Shown here: positions 1-8,644 of the stretch, one piece after another | How the letters are laid out: every line of letters starts with the position of its first letter | Position numbering within the stretch: position 1 is the stretch's first letter | Source: Mycobacterium parmense | Lineage (GTDB): Bacteria > Actinomycetota > Actinomycetes > Mycobacteriales > Mycobacteriaceae | Assembly (NCBI RefSeq): GCF_010730575.1 | Contig: NZ_AP022614.1 | Location: 3,844,001-3,908,000 of the forward strand | Direction: 5' to 3' | DNA: 64,000 nt | Position numbers and translations under genes: made by a program | The notes under the pieces: generated by a model | What the model was told of the DNA's origin: nothing | Database searches by the model: none | What the model saw: the letters and a program-made list of their open reading frames with translations, nothing else

Positions 1-315
1 GTGGGCGAACGGGTCGATGCGCACCACGCGCACCCCGGCGCGCAGATCGATGTCGTTGTCCGCGTACCAATCCAGCGGGTTGAGGTAGATCTCGCCGGCG
101 TCGTCGGAACCGGCCAGCACGTTGGACAGCAGGATGCGGTTGTAGTTGCCGTAGGGTTCGTCGCCGAAGACGGTGATGGAGAACCGCTCCGCGCCACCGC
201 ATCCGAGGATTTCCTCGAGCACCCGCGCGCCCGCCATGCCGTTGCCCACCACGACGAGCGAGGCCTGGCCGGTGCGACTGTGGCCGTTGGTTTCGGCTTT
301 GACCTGTGTAGTCAT
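1..315 (-). CDS. FAD-dependent oxidoreductase, NirB/NasB-like N-terminus (cut by window edge)
   Basis: Only the first 105 codons are inside the window. After a short hydrophilic lead, the protein shows the Rossmann FAD-binding signature VVVGNGMAGARVLEEIL (about residues 21-37) followed by FGDEPYGNYNRILLS. This is the hallmark N-terminus of the large subunit of assimilatory nitrite reductase and of NasB-type reductases. The ATG is preceded by a GAAGGGA ribosome site, and the gene starts 18 bp after the stop of the small protein upstream, so it is the third gene of a narB-led operon. It could be full-length NirB or a shorter NAD(P)H reductase that feeds electrons to the nitrate reductase. The missing C-terminus would decide this by the presence or absence of siroheme and 4Fe-4S cysteines. 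Confidence 0.8.
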   Translation of the reverse strand, partial: MTTQVKAETNGHSRTGQASLVVVGNGMAGARVLEEILGCGGAERFSITVFGDEPYGNYNRILLSNVLAGSDDAGEIYLNPLDWYADNDIDLRAGVRVVRIDPFAH

Positions 316-333
316 CGGATCCCTTCGCAGTGC

Positions 334-687
334 CTAGACTTCGACGAGCCCGATGTCGACGAACACCGTGCCGCTCAGCCCGTCGGGCGCGGCGACGAAC
401 ACCTCCAGGACGGTGTCGGCGATCAGGTCCTCGACGACCCGGAGCGGCACGTGCACGGCGTCTTTGGCGCCGATAGGGAAGTAGCGCATCGGTGCGCCGT
501 CACGCATCACCACGATGGTGACCAGTTCGTCGGTGCTGTTGCCGCCACGGAAGTACACCGGCTGCGAGATGGCCCCGGCCGGCACCACGTACCGCAGCGA
601 CGCGTCGAGCAGACACGGCGAGTCATAACCCTTCCCGTCGAATGTGAAGGCCCCCTGCAAGAACCGGGGCATGCTTTCGTCACCCAT
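334..687 (-). CDS. small conserved protein coupled to nitrate reductase
   Basis: 117 residues, no recognised family. The sequence looks beta-rich (alternating hydrophobics, for example YVVPAG and VTIVVM), with no signal peptide, no membrane segment and no conserved cysteines, so it is unlikely to carry a metal centre. The chosen ATG overlaps the nitrate reductase stop by 8 bp, implying translational coupling. A longer frame would run deep into the reductase gene and is not needed. The gene lies between the catalytic subunit and the FAD oxidoreductase, so an accessory or assembly role in nitrate assimilation is inferred from position only. Confidence 0.75.
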   Translation of the reverse strand: MGDESMPRFLQGAFTFDGKGYDSPCLLDASLRYVVPAGAISQPVYFRGGNSTDELVTIVVMRDGAPMRYFPIGAKDAVHVPLRVVEDLIADTVLEVFVAAPDGLSGTVFVDIGLVEV

Positions 688-2815
688 GCGTGAAATCTCC
701 CTCCTGATCGGTGTTCGGTTCGGCGTCGGACGCCGCGTTGGACACCGCAACCGCGCAGACCTTGAACGACGGCATCCGCGAGTACGGGTCCAGGACCGGG
801 TTGGTCAGCCGGTTGATGTTGGCCGCGCCGCCCCAGTGGAAAGGCGCGAAGACGGTGTCGGGGCGGATGCCCCCGTTGAGTCGAGCGGTCATCACCACCT
901 CGCCGCGGCGCGTCTTCAGCCGGACCTTGTCGCCGCTGCCGATTCCCATGCGCTGCGCCAGAGTCGGGTGCAACTCGGCGACGGGTTCCGCTTCGCCCTC
1001 GGTGAGTTGGGCGACCCGCCGGGTCTGGGTGCCGGACTGGTATTGCCGCAACAGCCGCCCGGTCGTGAGGTAGTAGGGGAATTCGTCGTCGGGCAACTCC
1101 GCGGTGCGGCGCTGTTCGACGGGATGGAAGTGTGCGCGTCGGTCCGGCGTCGGGAAGTCCTCGGCGAACATCCGGGGGGTGTCGGGATACATCGCCGACG
1201 GGCACGGCCAGAACACGCCCTTGTCCGTCGCGATCCGCTCGTAGCTGATGCCCCGGTAATCGGCCTTGCCGCCCTGGCTGGCGCGGCCCAGCTCATCGAA
1301 CACCTCCTGCGGCTCTGACGAAAAGCCATGCGCACCAAGTCTTTTCGCCAGATCTGCCATGACGTCGAGGTCGCTGCGCACCTCGTCGGGCGGGCTCACC
1401 GCCGCTTGCCGCAGGATGACCCTGCCCTCCAGGTTGGTCATGGTGCCCGACTCCTCGGCCCACTGCGTCGTCGGCAGCACCACATCGGCCATCGCGGCGG
1501 TTTCGGACAGGAAGATGTCGGACACCACCAGGAAGTCGAGCTCCGAGAGCTTGTCGGCGACATGCAGCGAGTTGGGGGCCGAGACGACGACGTTGGACGC
1601 CACCACCCACAGCGCCCGCACCCCGCCGGGAGTGCCGATGGCGCTGAGCATTTCGTAGGCCGACCGCCCCGACGACGGCAGGTCGGCGGGATTGACGCCC
1701 CACACCCGCGCGACGTGGGCCCGCGCGTCCGGGTCGTCGAGCCTGCGGTAGCCGGGCAACTGGTCGGCCTTCTGCCCGTGCTCGCGGCCGCCCTGGCCGT
1801 TGCCCTGGCCGGTGATGGTCGCGAATCCGCTGTACGGCCGGCCCGGCAGCCCCAGCGCCAGCGCCAGGTTGATGAAGGCCTGCGCGGTGTCGGTGCCCGT
1901 GCTGTGCTGCTCGGCGCCGCGGGCGGTCAGGATCATTGCCCGGCGCGCTTTTCCGGTACCGCCGCCGAGCATCCGCGCCGCGGCGACGATATCCCGCTCG
2001 GGCACGCCGGTGATCCGCTCGACCCGGTCCGGCCAGTACAGCCGCACTGCGCGGCGGACCGCCTCGAACCCCGCCGTCCGCTCGTCGATGTAGCGCTGGT
2101 CGAGCAGACCCTCGCGGGCAATGACATTCAGCAAGCCGTTCGCCAGCGCCAGGTCCGTGCCCGGGACGGGCTGCAGATGGATGTCGGCCCGGGCCGCGGT
2201 GGCGGTGCGCCGCGGGTCCACCACGATGTGTTTGGCGCCGCGGGAGCGACCCTCGTCGAAGTACTGCATGGCCGGCGGCATGGTGTCGGCCGGGTTGGAG
2301 CCGACGAGCAGGATGACGTCGGCCCCTGCGATGTCGGAAAGCGGGAAGGGCAGGCCACGGTCGATGCCGAATGTCCGGTTGGTGGCGGCGGCCGCCGACG
2401 ACATGCAGAACCGGCCGTTGTAGTCGATCGCCGAGGTGCGCAGCGCAACGCGTGCGAACTTGCCGAACTGGTAGGCCTTTTCGTTGGTCAGGCCCCCGCC
2501 GCCGAAGCAACCCACCGCGTCGCGGCCGTGCTCCCGCTGTGTCCGCTCGAACGCGGAGACGACCCGCTCCAGCGCCTCGTTCCAGCCGGCCGGGCGCAGT
2601 TCGCCGGAACGCCCGTCACGAACCAGTGGGCGGGTCAGCCGCTCCGGATGCCCCAACAGTTCGGCCGCCGTCCAGCCCTTCGCGCACAGCCCGCCGCGGT
2701 TGGTGGGAAAGTCGCTCTGCGGTTCGAGACGGATGCGGTCACCCGACACGTCGAGGGTGATGCCGCACTGCAGCGAACAGTACGGACAGTGTGTTTTCGT
2801 CGGCGCCGACGCCAT
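680..2815 (-). CDS. narB: assimilatory nitrate reductase, molybdopterin oxidoreductase (NarB/NasA type)
   Basis: 711 residues, close to the usual length of cytoplasmic NarB-type nitrate reductases. The N-terminus has the 4Fe-4S pattern C10-x2-C13-x3-C17 and C44. Molybdopterin-guanine-dinucleotide binding segments follow (GCFGGGGLTNEKAY near residue 105, LVGSNPADTMPP near 175), and the C-terminal molydopterin-binding domain ends near TVFAPFHWGG. There is no twin-arginine signal, so the enzyme should be cytoplasmic, reducing nitrate to nitrite for nitrogen assimilation. It heads an operon with the small protein and the FAD reductase. The leader carries a 7-bp hairpin 24 bp before the ATG. Other formate-dehydrogenase-like enzymes share this fold; the FAD reductase next door favours nitrate reductase. 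Confidence 0.82.
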   Translation of the reverse strand: MASAPTKTHCPYCSLQCGITLDVSGDRIRLEPQSDFPTNRGGLCAKGWTAAELLGHPERLTRPLVRDGRSGELRPAGWNEALERVVSAFERTQREHGRDAVGCFGGGGLTNEKAYQFGKFARVALRTSAIDYNGRFCMSSAAAATNRTFGIDRGLPFPLSDIAGADVILLVGSNPADTMPPAMQYFDEGRSRGAKHIVVDPRRTATAARADIHLQPVPGTDLALANGLLNVIAREGLLDQRYIDERTAGFEAVRRAVRLYWPDRVERITGVPERDIVAAARMLGGGTGKARRAMILTARGAEQHSTGTDTAQAFINLALALGLPGRPYSGFATITGQGNGQGGREHGQKADQLPGYRRLDDPDARAHVARVWGVNPADLPSSGRSAYEMLSAIGTPGGVRALWVVASNVVVSAPNSLHVADKLSELDFLVVSDIFLSETAAMADVVLPTTQWAEESGTMTNLEGRVILRQAAVSPPDEVRSDLDVMADLAKRLGAHGFSSEPQEVFDELGRASQGGKADYRGISYERIATDKGVFWPCPSAMYPDTPRMFAEDFPTPDRRAHFHPVEQRRTAELPDDEFPYYLTTGRLLRQYQSGTQTRRVAQLTEGEAEPVAELHPTLAQRMGIGSGDKVRLKTRRGEVVMTARLNGGIRPDTVFAPFHWGGAANINRLTNPVLDPYSRMPSFKVCAVAVSNAASDAEPNTDQEGDFTHG

Positions 2816-2838
2816 CGGCGATCACCGCTTAGCTGACG

Positions 2839-2855
2839 AGCCGGCCCTGCCGGCT
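2839..2855 (-). promoter_or_regulatory. leader hairpin upstream of narB
   Basis: AGCCGGC, a 3-nt loop and GCCGGCT form a perfect 7-bp stem whose near edge is 24 bp before the narB ATG. It could be an attenuator, protein-binding leader element or chance GC palindrome. Confidence 0.4.
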
Positions 2856-2946
2856 CCGCTGTTCGAACCTCCCATGTCGCCTCCCGATCGGCCCTCCAAA
2901 ACCGAAGCTACGGCCGGTGTGTTGCGGCGACATTTCGTCGGGTTGT

Positions 2947-2983
2947 CCGCGGGACTACCGCGGCCTCACGCCCGGCGCCGGGC
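2947..2983. repeat. GC-rich dyads between narB and lipW
   Basis: Two dyads sit in the divergent intergenic space: CCGCGG with a 5-nt loop and CCGCGG (2947-2963), and the 14-bp perfect palindrome GCCCGGCGCCGGGC (2970-2983). The second ends 4 bp before the candidate lipW -10 element. They may be operator sites, but perfect GC palindromes are not rare in such DNA. Confidence 0.35.
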
Positions 2984-2987
2984 CGGG

Positions 2988-2993
2988 TAATAC
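2988..2993 (+). promoter_or_regulatory. candidate -10 element for leaderless lipW transcript
   Basis: TAATAC lies exactly 7 nt before the GTG start, and no Shine-Dalgarno sequence precedes that GTG. This places the transcription start on the start codon, as in leaderless mycobacterial mRNAs. The last base is C rather than the usual T. Confidence 0.4.
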
Positions 2994-3000
2994 TTGACCG

Positions 3001-3918
3001 GTGCCGAACAACGACGTTCACCCCGATTTGCGCCGCATTGCGCGCGTCACCCCCCGCTCTCTGGTGGGGCCCCGCACCCTGCCGGTCATCCGGTGGATGA
3101 GCGCGCTGCTGGGGCGTGTGCAGAAGCCGGCCGCGGCCGGCGGCGTCGAGGTGGCCGCGCTGGGTTCGGGAGCCGGCGTCCGCCTGTTCCGGCCCGTCGG
3201 CGGCATCGGCGTGAAGGGACCGGCTCCCGCCCTCTTGTGGATGCACGGCGGCGGCTACGTGATCGGCACCGCCGCGCAGGACGACCGGTTGTGCCGCCGG
3301 TTCAGCTCGCGGCTGGGCATCACCGTCGCGTCGGTTGACTACCGGCTCGCCCCCGAACACCCGTATCCGGCGCCGCTCGAGGACTGCTACGCGGCGCTGA
3401 CCTGGCTGGCGGACCTGCCGTGGGTCGACCCGGGACGGATCGCGATCGGCGGCGCCAGCGCCGGCGGTGGGCTCGCCGCGGCCTTGGCCCTGCTGGCGCG
3501 TGACCGCGGCGAGATTGCGCCCGCCTTCCAGCTGCTCGTCTATCCCATGCTCGACGACCGTAGTTCCGACGGCCCGCACAACCCGAACTTCCGGCTGTGG
3601 AACACGCGCAGTAACCGCTTCGGCTGGGAGGCCTACCTCGGTGACGCCGACCCCCGGGTCGCCGCGCCCGGGCGGCGCGACGACCTGAGCGGGCTGCCGC
3701 CGGCGTGGATCGGCGTCGGCAGCCACGACCTGTTCCACGACGAAGACCTCGCCTATGCCGAACGCCTGCGAAACGCCGGGGTGCCCTGCCAGGTGGAGGT
3801 GGTCCCCGGGGCCTTCCACGGCTTCGACCTGTTCGTGCCGAAAGTCGAAGTCTCACGCCGATTCTTCGACAGCCAGTGCGATACGCTGCGCGTGACGCTG
3901 CGCCCGCCGACCCGCTAG
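3001..3918 (+). CDS. lipW: LipW-like esterase (hormone-sensitive lipase family)
   Basis: 305-residue alpha/beta hydrolase. It shows the HGGG oxyanion motif (residues 82-85), the YRLAPEHPYPAP signature of the HSL family and the nucleophile elbow GASAGG with Ser153. Acid and base residues are likely in GVGSHDLFHDED and PGAFHGFD near the C-terminus. It has no signal peptide, so it probably acts in the cytosol on short-chain acyl esters. In M. tuberculosis lipW also lies near the FadE3/FadD4 genes, fitting a lipid-breakdown block. It ends convergently with the amidohydrolase gene, the two stops sharing the tetranucleotide CTAG. The start is GTG with a -10-like element 7 nt upstream. Confidence 0.85.
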   Translation: MPNNDVHPDLRRIARVTPRSLVGPRTLPVIRWMSALLGRVQKPAAAGGVEVAALGSGAGVRLFRPVGGIGVKGPAPALLWMHGGGYVIGTAAQDDRLCRRFSSRLGITVASVDYRLAPEHPYPAPLEDCYAALTWLADLPWVDPGRIAIGGASAGGGLAAALALLARDRGEIAPAFQLLVYPMLDDRSSDGPHNPNFRLWNTRSNRFGWEAYLGDADPRVAAPGRRDDLSGLPPAWIGVGSHDLFHDEDLAYAERLRNAGVPCQVEVVPGAFHGFDLFVPKVEVSRRFFDSQCDTLRVTLRPPTR

Positions 3919-5216
3919 CCCGCCGCGTACACCACCTCGCCGCCGATGATGGTGGCGGCCACCAGGCCGGCGTCCAGGTGGTCCAGCGCCGCCTCGGGCG
4001 GCACCGTGAGCACGCAGAGGTCCCCCGGCTGACCGGGCGCGACGGTCCGCGGGCGATCAGGCCGGTCGGCGCGCCCGAGGAACATCGTCAGGGCCTCGCG
4101 CGCCGCCACCCGCTCGACGGGCCCCAGGACGGCGCCGCTCGCTGTGATGCGGTGGACCGCGGCGCGCATCGCCGACCACGGGTCCTCGCGCCCGAACGGC
4201 GCGTCCGTCGAGAGGGCCACGCGCACTCCGGCTTTCAGCAGCGATGCGACGCGCCACAGCAGCGGATGCTCGGCCGCCGGGATGTCCGCGAGGTATTGGT
4301 CGCCGCGCTCGGCGACGAAGTTCGGCTGCGTCACGACGGTGACCCCGAGGTCGGCCAGGTCGGCCACATTCGCGTCGTCGGCCACGGCCGCATGCTCGAT
4401 GCGGTCCCGGGGGCGGGCGCCGGCGGCGCGCAGCGCCGCGACGGTCACCACGAGCTGGGCCGCGGTGACGCAATGAACCGCCACCGGTCCGCCGGCGGCA
4501 TGCCGAGCGATGATCCACTTCGTCAGCGCGTCGAGGTCGAGGCGGTCGTCGTGCAGGATCTTCTTGCCCGGCGCCAAAAAGTGCAGCCGCGGCCGGAATT
4601 CGCCCCTCCGGTGCGCCGCCGAGAGCGCCGCCACGTCGTCGGCGTCGAGATCGGGCGTCGCGTCGGTGACCCCGGTGACGCCCAAAGCGGTGAGCCGGCG
4701 GCCGAATTCGGCGAGGTTGGTGCCGCGCTGCGGGAGTGTCCGGGCCCACGGGTCGGTGGCCCGCAGGCGCCCATCCGGGTGCCCGGGAAGTCCGACGCGG
4801 CTCAGCGCCGCCGAGTTGAGGATCCACAGCGCGCCGCTGCGGTGTTGCACGCGCACCGGGGTTTCCGGCGAAACCGCGTCGAGCGTGGCGCGGTCCAGCT
4901 CGCCGGCCACCGATTCGTGGTAGCCGACCGCGCGGATCCACCCGTCGGGTCCGGGTTGTGCCGTCGACAACGCTTGCGTCAGTTGGTCGTCGGTGCGGAC
5001 GGCGGGCGGTCCGAGCATCAGCGACTCCAGCGCGGAAGCGGCCGAGCGCACGTGCACGTGATGGTCGTGCAGACCGGGGAGCACGGAACCGCCGGCGGCG
5101 TCGAACACGCTCTCCCCGGGTACCGGGCGGATGCCCGCGCCGACCTGGTCGATCCGTCCGCCGACCCGGATGTCGGCCACGGTGCCGTCCAGCAGTGCGG
5201 CATGCCGGATCAGCAT
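3915..5216 (-). CDS. amidohydrolase family protein (YtcJ/Amidohydro_3 type)
   Basis: 433 residues of the metal-dependent amidohydrolase superfamily. The metal-binding signature PGLHDHHVHV spans about residues 48-57. Further likely metal ligands lie in AVHC and RIEHAAV in the middle of the barrel, and in LSTDAPFGREDPW near residue 340. The N-terminus is the small beta-sandwich strand typical of the family and the C-terminus (GDLCVL...IIGGEVVYA) closes that sandwich. The substrate is unknown; relatives hydrolyse amide, carbamate or cyclic-amide bonds. The ATG overlaps the preceding CoA-transferase stop by 7 bp, so the two are probably co-translated. Confidence 0.85.
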   Translation of the reverse strand: MLIRHAALLDGTVADIRVGGRIDQVGAGIRPVPGESVFDAAGGSVLPGLHDHHVHVRSAASALESLMLGPPAVRTDDQLTQALSTAQPGPDGWIRAVGYHESVAGELDRATLDAVSPETPVRVQHRSGALWILNSAALSRVGLPGHPDGRLRATDPWARTLPQRGTNLAEFGRRLTALGVTGVTDATPDLDADDVAALSAAHRRGEFRPRLHFLAPGKKILHDDRLDLDALTKWIIARHAAGGPVAVHCVTAAQLVVTVAALRAAGARPRDRIEHAAVADDANVADLADLGVTVVTQPNFVAERGDQYLADIPAAEHPLLWRVASLLKAGVRVALSTDAPFGREDPWSAMRAAVHRITASGAVLGPVERVAAREALTMFLGRADRPDRPRTVAPGQPGDLCVLTVPPEAALDHLDAGLVAATIIGGEVVYAAG

Positions 5217-6397
5217 GCCAGGGCGAGCCTTTCGGCGACGATACGGCGTACCGCGTCGTTGTCCGCACCGAGCCCGGCGGCGGGCCGCGCCACGGGGGGC
5301 GGCGACGGCGGCGAAGCTGGGGCGTCCGTAACCGGCCGCGCCGCGGGCAGCGCCGCATACCCCGCGGCGATCCCGGCCATGCAGACGTCGATCGACTCGC
5401 CGCCCCCGCGCTGCAGGGATTCGGCCACCGCCGAGGCCGCCTCCAGCCCGGCCAGCGGGTCGGCGACGGCGTCACCGCAGAACACCGGCCCGTCGGGCCC
5501 CGCGCCGACGAGGCCACCGCCGACCGCGGCGTCGTCACCGAACGCGGGCCGACCCGAAAGCACCCCATAACCGTTGATGCGCAACCAGATTCGTCCCGGC
5601 CGCACCGGAAGATGGTCCGGGACGAGGCGGCGCCGGACCAGCGCGGCGGGACGTGAGCCCTCGATCACGACGTCGGCGACCGCGAGCAACTCGCGCAGCT
5701 CGCCGGCCTGACGATCGAAATCCACGCAATAGGAGAGCTTTCCGCCGTTGACCCAGTCGAAGAAGTCGCTATTTCCCCCCCGGGTGCCGTCCGGGCGTCG
5801 CGGGCTTTCGACCTTGACGACCGTCGCCCCGGCGCTCGCCAGCAGTTGACCGCACAGCGGCCCCGCCCACATCGACGACAGGTCGGCCACCAGCAGCCCG
5901 GGCCAACCGCGGCCGGCGGCGCGCGGCCCCATCGAGCGCACCAGCGGCGGTGCGGCCGCGACCTCGCCCAGGCCGGCCGCGGGAAGGTCCAGCAGCCGTG
6001 TCCGGTCGATGACCTCCGACGCCGAATGCGCCGCGGCCCAACCCTCGACGGCCGGCCAGGGATCGTCGGGCACGCCGTCGATGCCCAGCAGCGCGGGCAC
6101 GGCGGCGACGTCGTCGGGACGCGACAGCGTGATCGCGCACCAGCTGTCACGCGTCCTCAGCAGCCGGGTGGCCCCGCCGGCGGAGACCCGTCCGCCGCGA
6201 CGCAGGCCGAGCAGGGCGGCGCGGCCGGTGAGCAGCGCGGCCGCGTCGACCGCGGTTCCGATCCGCCGGCCCAGCGCTTCGGCCACCTGCTCGGCGCGGG
6301 CCAGCACGTTCGCCCGGGAGAAATCGGGCGCGCCGCCGGGCGGGCCGGTCAGGTAGGCCAGCCCGCTGCTCCCCCACCTCGCCGACGCCGAACTCAC
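5210..6397 (-). CDS. class III CoA-transferase (CaiB/BaiF family)
   Basis: 395 residues. The segment LVADLSSMWAGPLCGQLLASAGATVVKVESP (about 190-220, given here only for its key pattern DLSSMWAGP and GATVVKVE) is the typical CaiB/BaiF core, followed by FFDWVNGGK and DVVIEGSRP where class III enzymes have N-KxS and D-V-x-I-x-NxRP. The usual catalytic Asp is expected downstream in this family; it is not assigned here. The first ~150 residues are less conserved. The GTG start was chosen because it lies 20 bp after the MaoC-like gene; longer frames would overlap that gene heavily. Likely transfers CoA between organic acids in acyl-CoA metabolism; substrate unknown. Confidence 0.78.
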   Translation of the reverse strand: MSSASARWGSSGLAYLTGPPGGAPDFSRANVLARAEQVAEALGRRIGTAVDAAALLTGRAALLGLRRGGRVSAGGATRLLRTRDSWCAITLSRPDDVAAVPALLGIDGVPDDPWPAVEGWAAAHSASEVIDRTRLLDLPAAGLGEVAAAPPLVRSMGPRAAGRGWPGLLVADLSSMWAGPLCGQLLASAGATVVKVESPRRPDGTRGGNSDFFDWVNGGKLSYCVDFDRQAGELRELLAVADVVIEGSRPAALVRRRLVPDHLPVRPGRIWLRINGYGVLSGRPAFGDDAAVGGGLVGAGPDGPVFCGDAVADPLAGLEAASAVAESLQRGGGESIDVCMAGIAAGYAALPAARPVTDAPASPPSPPPVARPAAGLGADNDAVRRIVAERLALAC

Positions 6398-6417
6398 GGC
6401 CGCCAGCGTAACGCCGC

Positions 6418-7452
6418 TCAGAACTGCAGCGCGCTGAACCGCCAGTCCAGCACCGGCCGGTCGGAGCCGGCCGCGGCGTCGCCGACGGCGTAGACCACCG
6501 ACCGCAGCCCGAGCACGCCGCCGTGCCCGGTGGGCTCGGCGGACTCGACATGCAACTCGCTGTACAGGGTGTCGCCCTCGTGCACGGGGCCGGTGTGGTC
6601 GCAGGACTCCCAGCCCAGCACCGTCGCCAGGTTGGGCAACAGGCGACTCGCCTGCGCGAGGGCCAGCCCGATGGTGTGGCCGCCGTACACCAGCCGCCGT
6701 CCCGCGGTCCGCCAATCGTGATGCGTGGCAGCGACGTTGAGGGTCAGGCGCGCGAGCTCGGGTGCGCCGCTCACCACGTCGCCGGTGCTGTGCAGCACCG
6801 CGCCGGCCATCCCGGGGTCGAAGTGCGGGCCGGGCACCTTGGCCCGGAATGCCGCACCGTCCCACAGCGCGGTGGGGTCGGCCGCCGGGCCCGGCGCGTC
6901 GGCGCCGATGGCCGACAGGTCGTCGCCGCCGTCCGCGCCGTGCCAGTCCGGGCTGGCCGGCAGCATCGCGCACCGGTAGAAGTCGAGCACCAGCTGGTCG
7001 GCCTGGTCGATGGTGGTCATCCGCAGCGCGGCCATCCCCGTCGGCGCCCGTCCGGGCTTCGGCGAATTCGCCTTCAGCCCAACCACTTCGGTACGCGTGT
7101 ACAGCGAGTCACCGATTACCGGGAAGCGGTGGAACGTCAGGCCGCGGTAGAAGAGGTTGGCCTTGACCCGCTGGGTGGCCGGGGTGGACTGCCCGATCGC
7201 CACGTCGCAGACCAGCGCCGGGTGCGCCAGCGGGGCCGGCAGCCCCGTGACCGCGGCGCACAGGCCGGCGTCCAGGGACAGCCGGAGCCGGTCGCCGACG
7301 ATCGCCTGATGGGCGGCGGCCAGCCCCGCCGACAGTGTCGCCGTCGGCGCCCAGTCGAACACTTGGCCAACCGACAGGTCGTCGAAGTAGGGGCCGCCCT
7401 CGCGCTGACCCGCGTAGCCGCTATGCACAACGCCACATGCTGGCAGGCGCAC
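6418..7452 (-). CDS. MaoC-like double hot-dog hydratase (Rv0216 ortholog)
   Basis: 344 residues from ATG, or 336 from an in-frame GTG at 7428, the latter nearer the M. tuberculosis Rv0216 length as I recall it. Two hot-dog repeats are visible: GGPYFDDLSVGQVFDWAP...AAAHQAIVGDRL at the N-terminus and RRLVYGGHTIGLALAQ at the C-terminus. They resemble R-specific enoyl-CoA hydratases, although the substrate of the M. tuberculosis protein is unsettled. The gene is divergent from fadE3 with little space between starts, so the promoters must overlap one of the genes. Likely acts on CoA thioesters in the cytosol. Confidence 0.82.
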   Translation of the reverse strand: MRLPACGVVHSGYAGQREGGPYFDDLSVGQVFDWAPTATLSAGLAAAHQAIVGDRLRLSLDAGLCAAVTGLPAPLAHPALVCDVAIGQSTPATQRVKANLFYRGLTFHRFPVIGDSLYTRTEVVGLKANSPKPGRAPTGMAALRMTTIDQADQLVLDFYRCAMLPASPDWHGADGGDDLSAIGADAPGPAADPTALWDGAAFRAKVPGPHFDPGMAGAVLHSTGDVVSGAPELARLTLNVAATHHDWRTAGRRLVYGGHTIGLALAQASRLLPNLATVLGWESCDHTGPVHEGDTLYSELHVESAEPTGHGGVLGLRSVVYAVGDAAAGSDRPVLDWRFSALQF

Positions 7453-7466
7453 GGGTTGGGGGCAAT

Positions 7467-8621
7467 ATGGCGTGGGTGAATGACGAAGAAGAGATGCTGG
7501 TCGCCACCGTCCGCGCCTTCATCGACCGCGACGTCAGGCCGGGCGTCCGCGAGGCCGAGCACGCCAACACCTATCCGGAGGCGTGGATCGAGCAGATGAA
7601 GCGGATCGGCATCTACGGCCTGGCCATCCCCGAGGAGTACGGCGGATCGCCGGTGTCGATGCCGTGCTACGTGCTGGTCACCCAGGAGCTGGCACGCGGC
7701 TGGATGAGCCTGGCCGGCGCGATGGGCGGCCACACCGTGGTGGCCAAACTGCTGACGCTGTTCGGCACCGAGGAGCAGAGGCGGGCCTACCTGCCGCGGA
7801 TGGCCACCGGCGAGATGCGGGCGACCATGGCGCTGACCGAACCCGGCGGGGGCTCGGACCTGCAGAACATGTCGACCACCGCCGTCCCCGACGGCGCCGA
7901 CACGCTGCGCATCAACGGTTCGAAGACCTGGATCAGCAACGCGCGCCGGTCCGGGGTCATCGCGCTGCTGTGCAAGACCGACCCGAACGCGACACCGCGA
8001 CACAAAGGCATCTCCATCGTGCTCGTCGAGCACGGTCCGGGGCTGACCGTCTCGCGCGACCTGCCGAAGCTGGGCTACAAGGGCATCGAGTCGTGCGAGC
8101 TGACGTTCGACGACTTCGTGGCCCCGGTGTCGGCGATCCTCGGCGGCCGCCCGGGTGAGGGTTTCGCCCAGATGATGAAGGGTCTCGAGACGGGCCGAAT
8201 CCAGGTGGCCGCCCGCGCCCTGGGCGTCGCCACGGCGGCGCTCGACGATGCGCTGGCTTATGCCCAGCAGCGGGAGAGCTTCGGCAAGCCGATCTGGAAG
8301 CACCAGGCCGTGGGGAACTACCTGGCCGACATGGCGACCAAGCTGACCGCGGCCCGCCAGCTCACCCGCCACGCCGCCGAGCGGTACGACACCGGCGAAC
8401 GCTGCGACATGGAAGCCGGGATGGCCAAACTGTTCGCCTCCGAGGTCGCCATGGAGATCGCTCTGAACGCCGTGCGCATCCACGGCGGGTACGGCTACTC
8501 CACCGAGTTCGACGTCGAGCGCTACTTCCGCGACGCGCCGCTGATGATCGTCGGCGAAGGCACCAACGAGATCCAGCGCAACGTGATCGCCGCGCAGCTG
8601 GTGTCGCGGGGTGGCATCTGA
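7467..8621 (+). CDS. fadE3: acyl-CoA dehydrogenase FadE3
   Basis: 384 residues with the full acyl-CoA dehydrogenase fold. It contains the FAD and substrate signature MALTEPGGGSDLQ (about residues 118-130), the mid-domain KTWISNARRSG, and the C-terminal RIHGGYGYSTEFDVER and GEGTNEIQRNV motifs, the latter holding the usual catalytic Glu region. It introduces the alpha,beta double bond in beta-oxidation, passing electrons to ETF. The ATG is preceded by a GGGGG run at suitable spacing; a GTG four codons later is an alternative start. Located with FadD4, a hydratase and a CoA-transferase, it is part of a fatty-acid breakdown block. Confidence 0.88.
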   Translation: MAWVNDEEEMLVATVRAFIDRDVRPGVREAEHANTYPEAWIEQMKRIGIYGLAIPEEYGGSPVSMPCYVLVTQELARGWMSLAGAMGGHTVVAKLLTLFGTEEQRRAYLPRMATGEMRATMALTEPGGGSDLQNMSTTAVPDGADTLRINGSKTWISNARRSGVIALLCKTDPNATPRHKGISIVLVEHGPGLTVSRDLPKLGYKGIESCELTFDDFVAPVSAILGGRPGEGFAQMMKGLETGRIQVAARALGVATAALDDALAYAQQRESFGKPIWKHQAVGNYLADMATKLTAARQLTRHAAERYDTGERCDMEAGMAKLFASEVAMEIALNAVRIHGGYGYSTEFDVERYFRDAPLMIVGEGTNEIQRNVIAAQLVSRGGI

Positions 8622-8644
8622 CTGCGCGGACCGAAATGTGCGGG

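Noticed and set aside
2816..3000. GlnR box for nitrate assimilation
   Set aside because: No convincing match to the GlnR consensus could be found by eye.
3705..5570. Open frame on + strand across lipW end and amidohydrolase
   Set aside because: Antisense shadow; the minus-strand amidohydrolase has clear metal-binding motifs.
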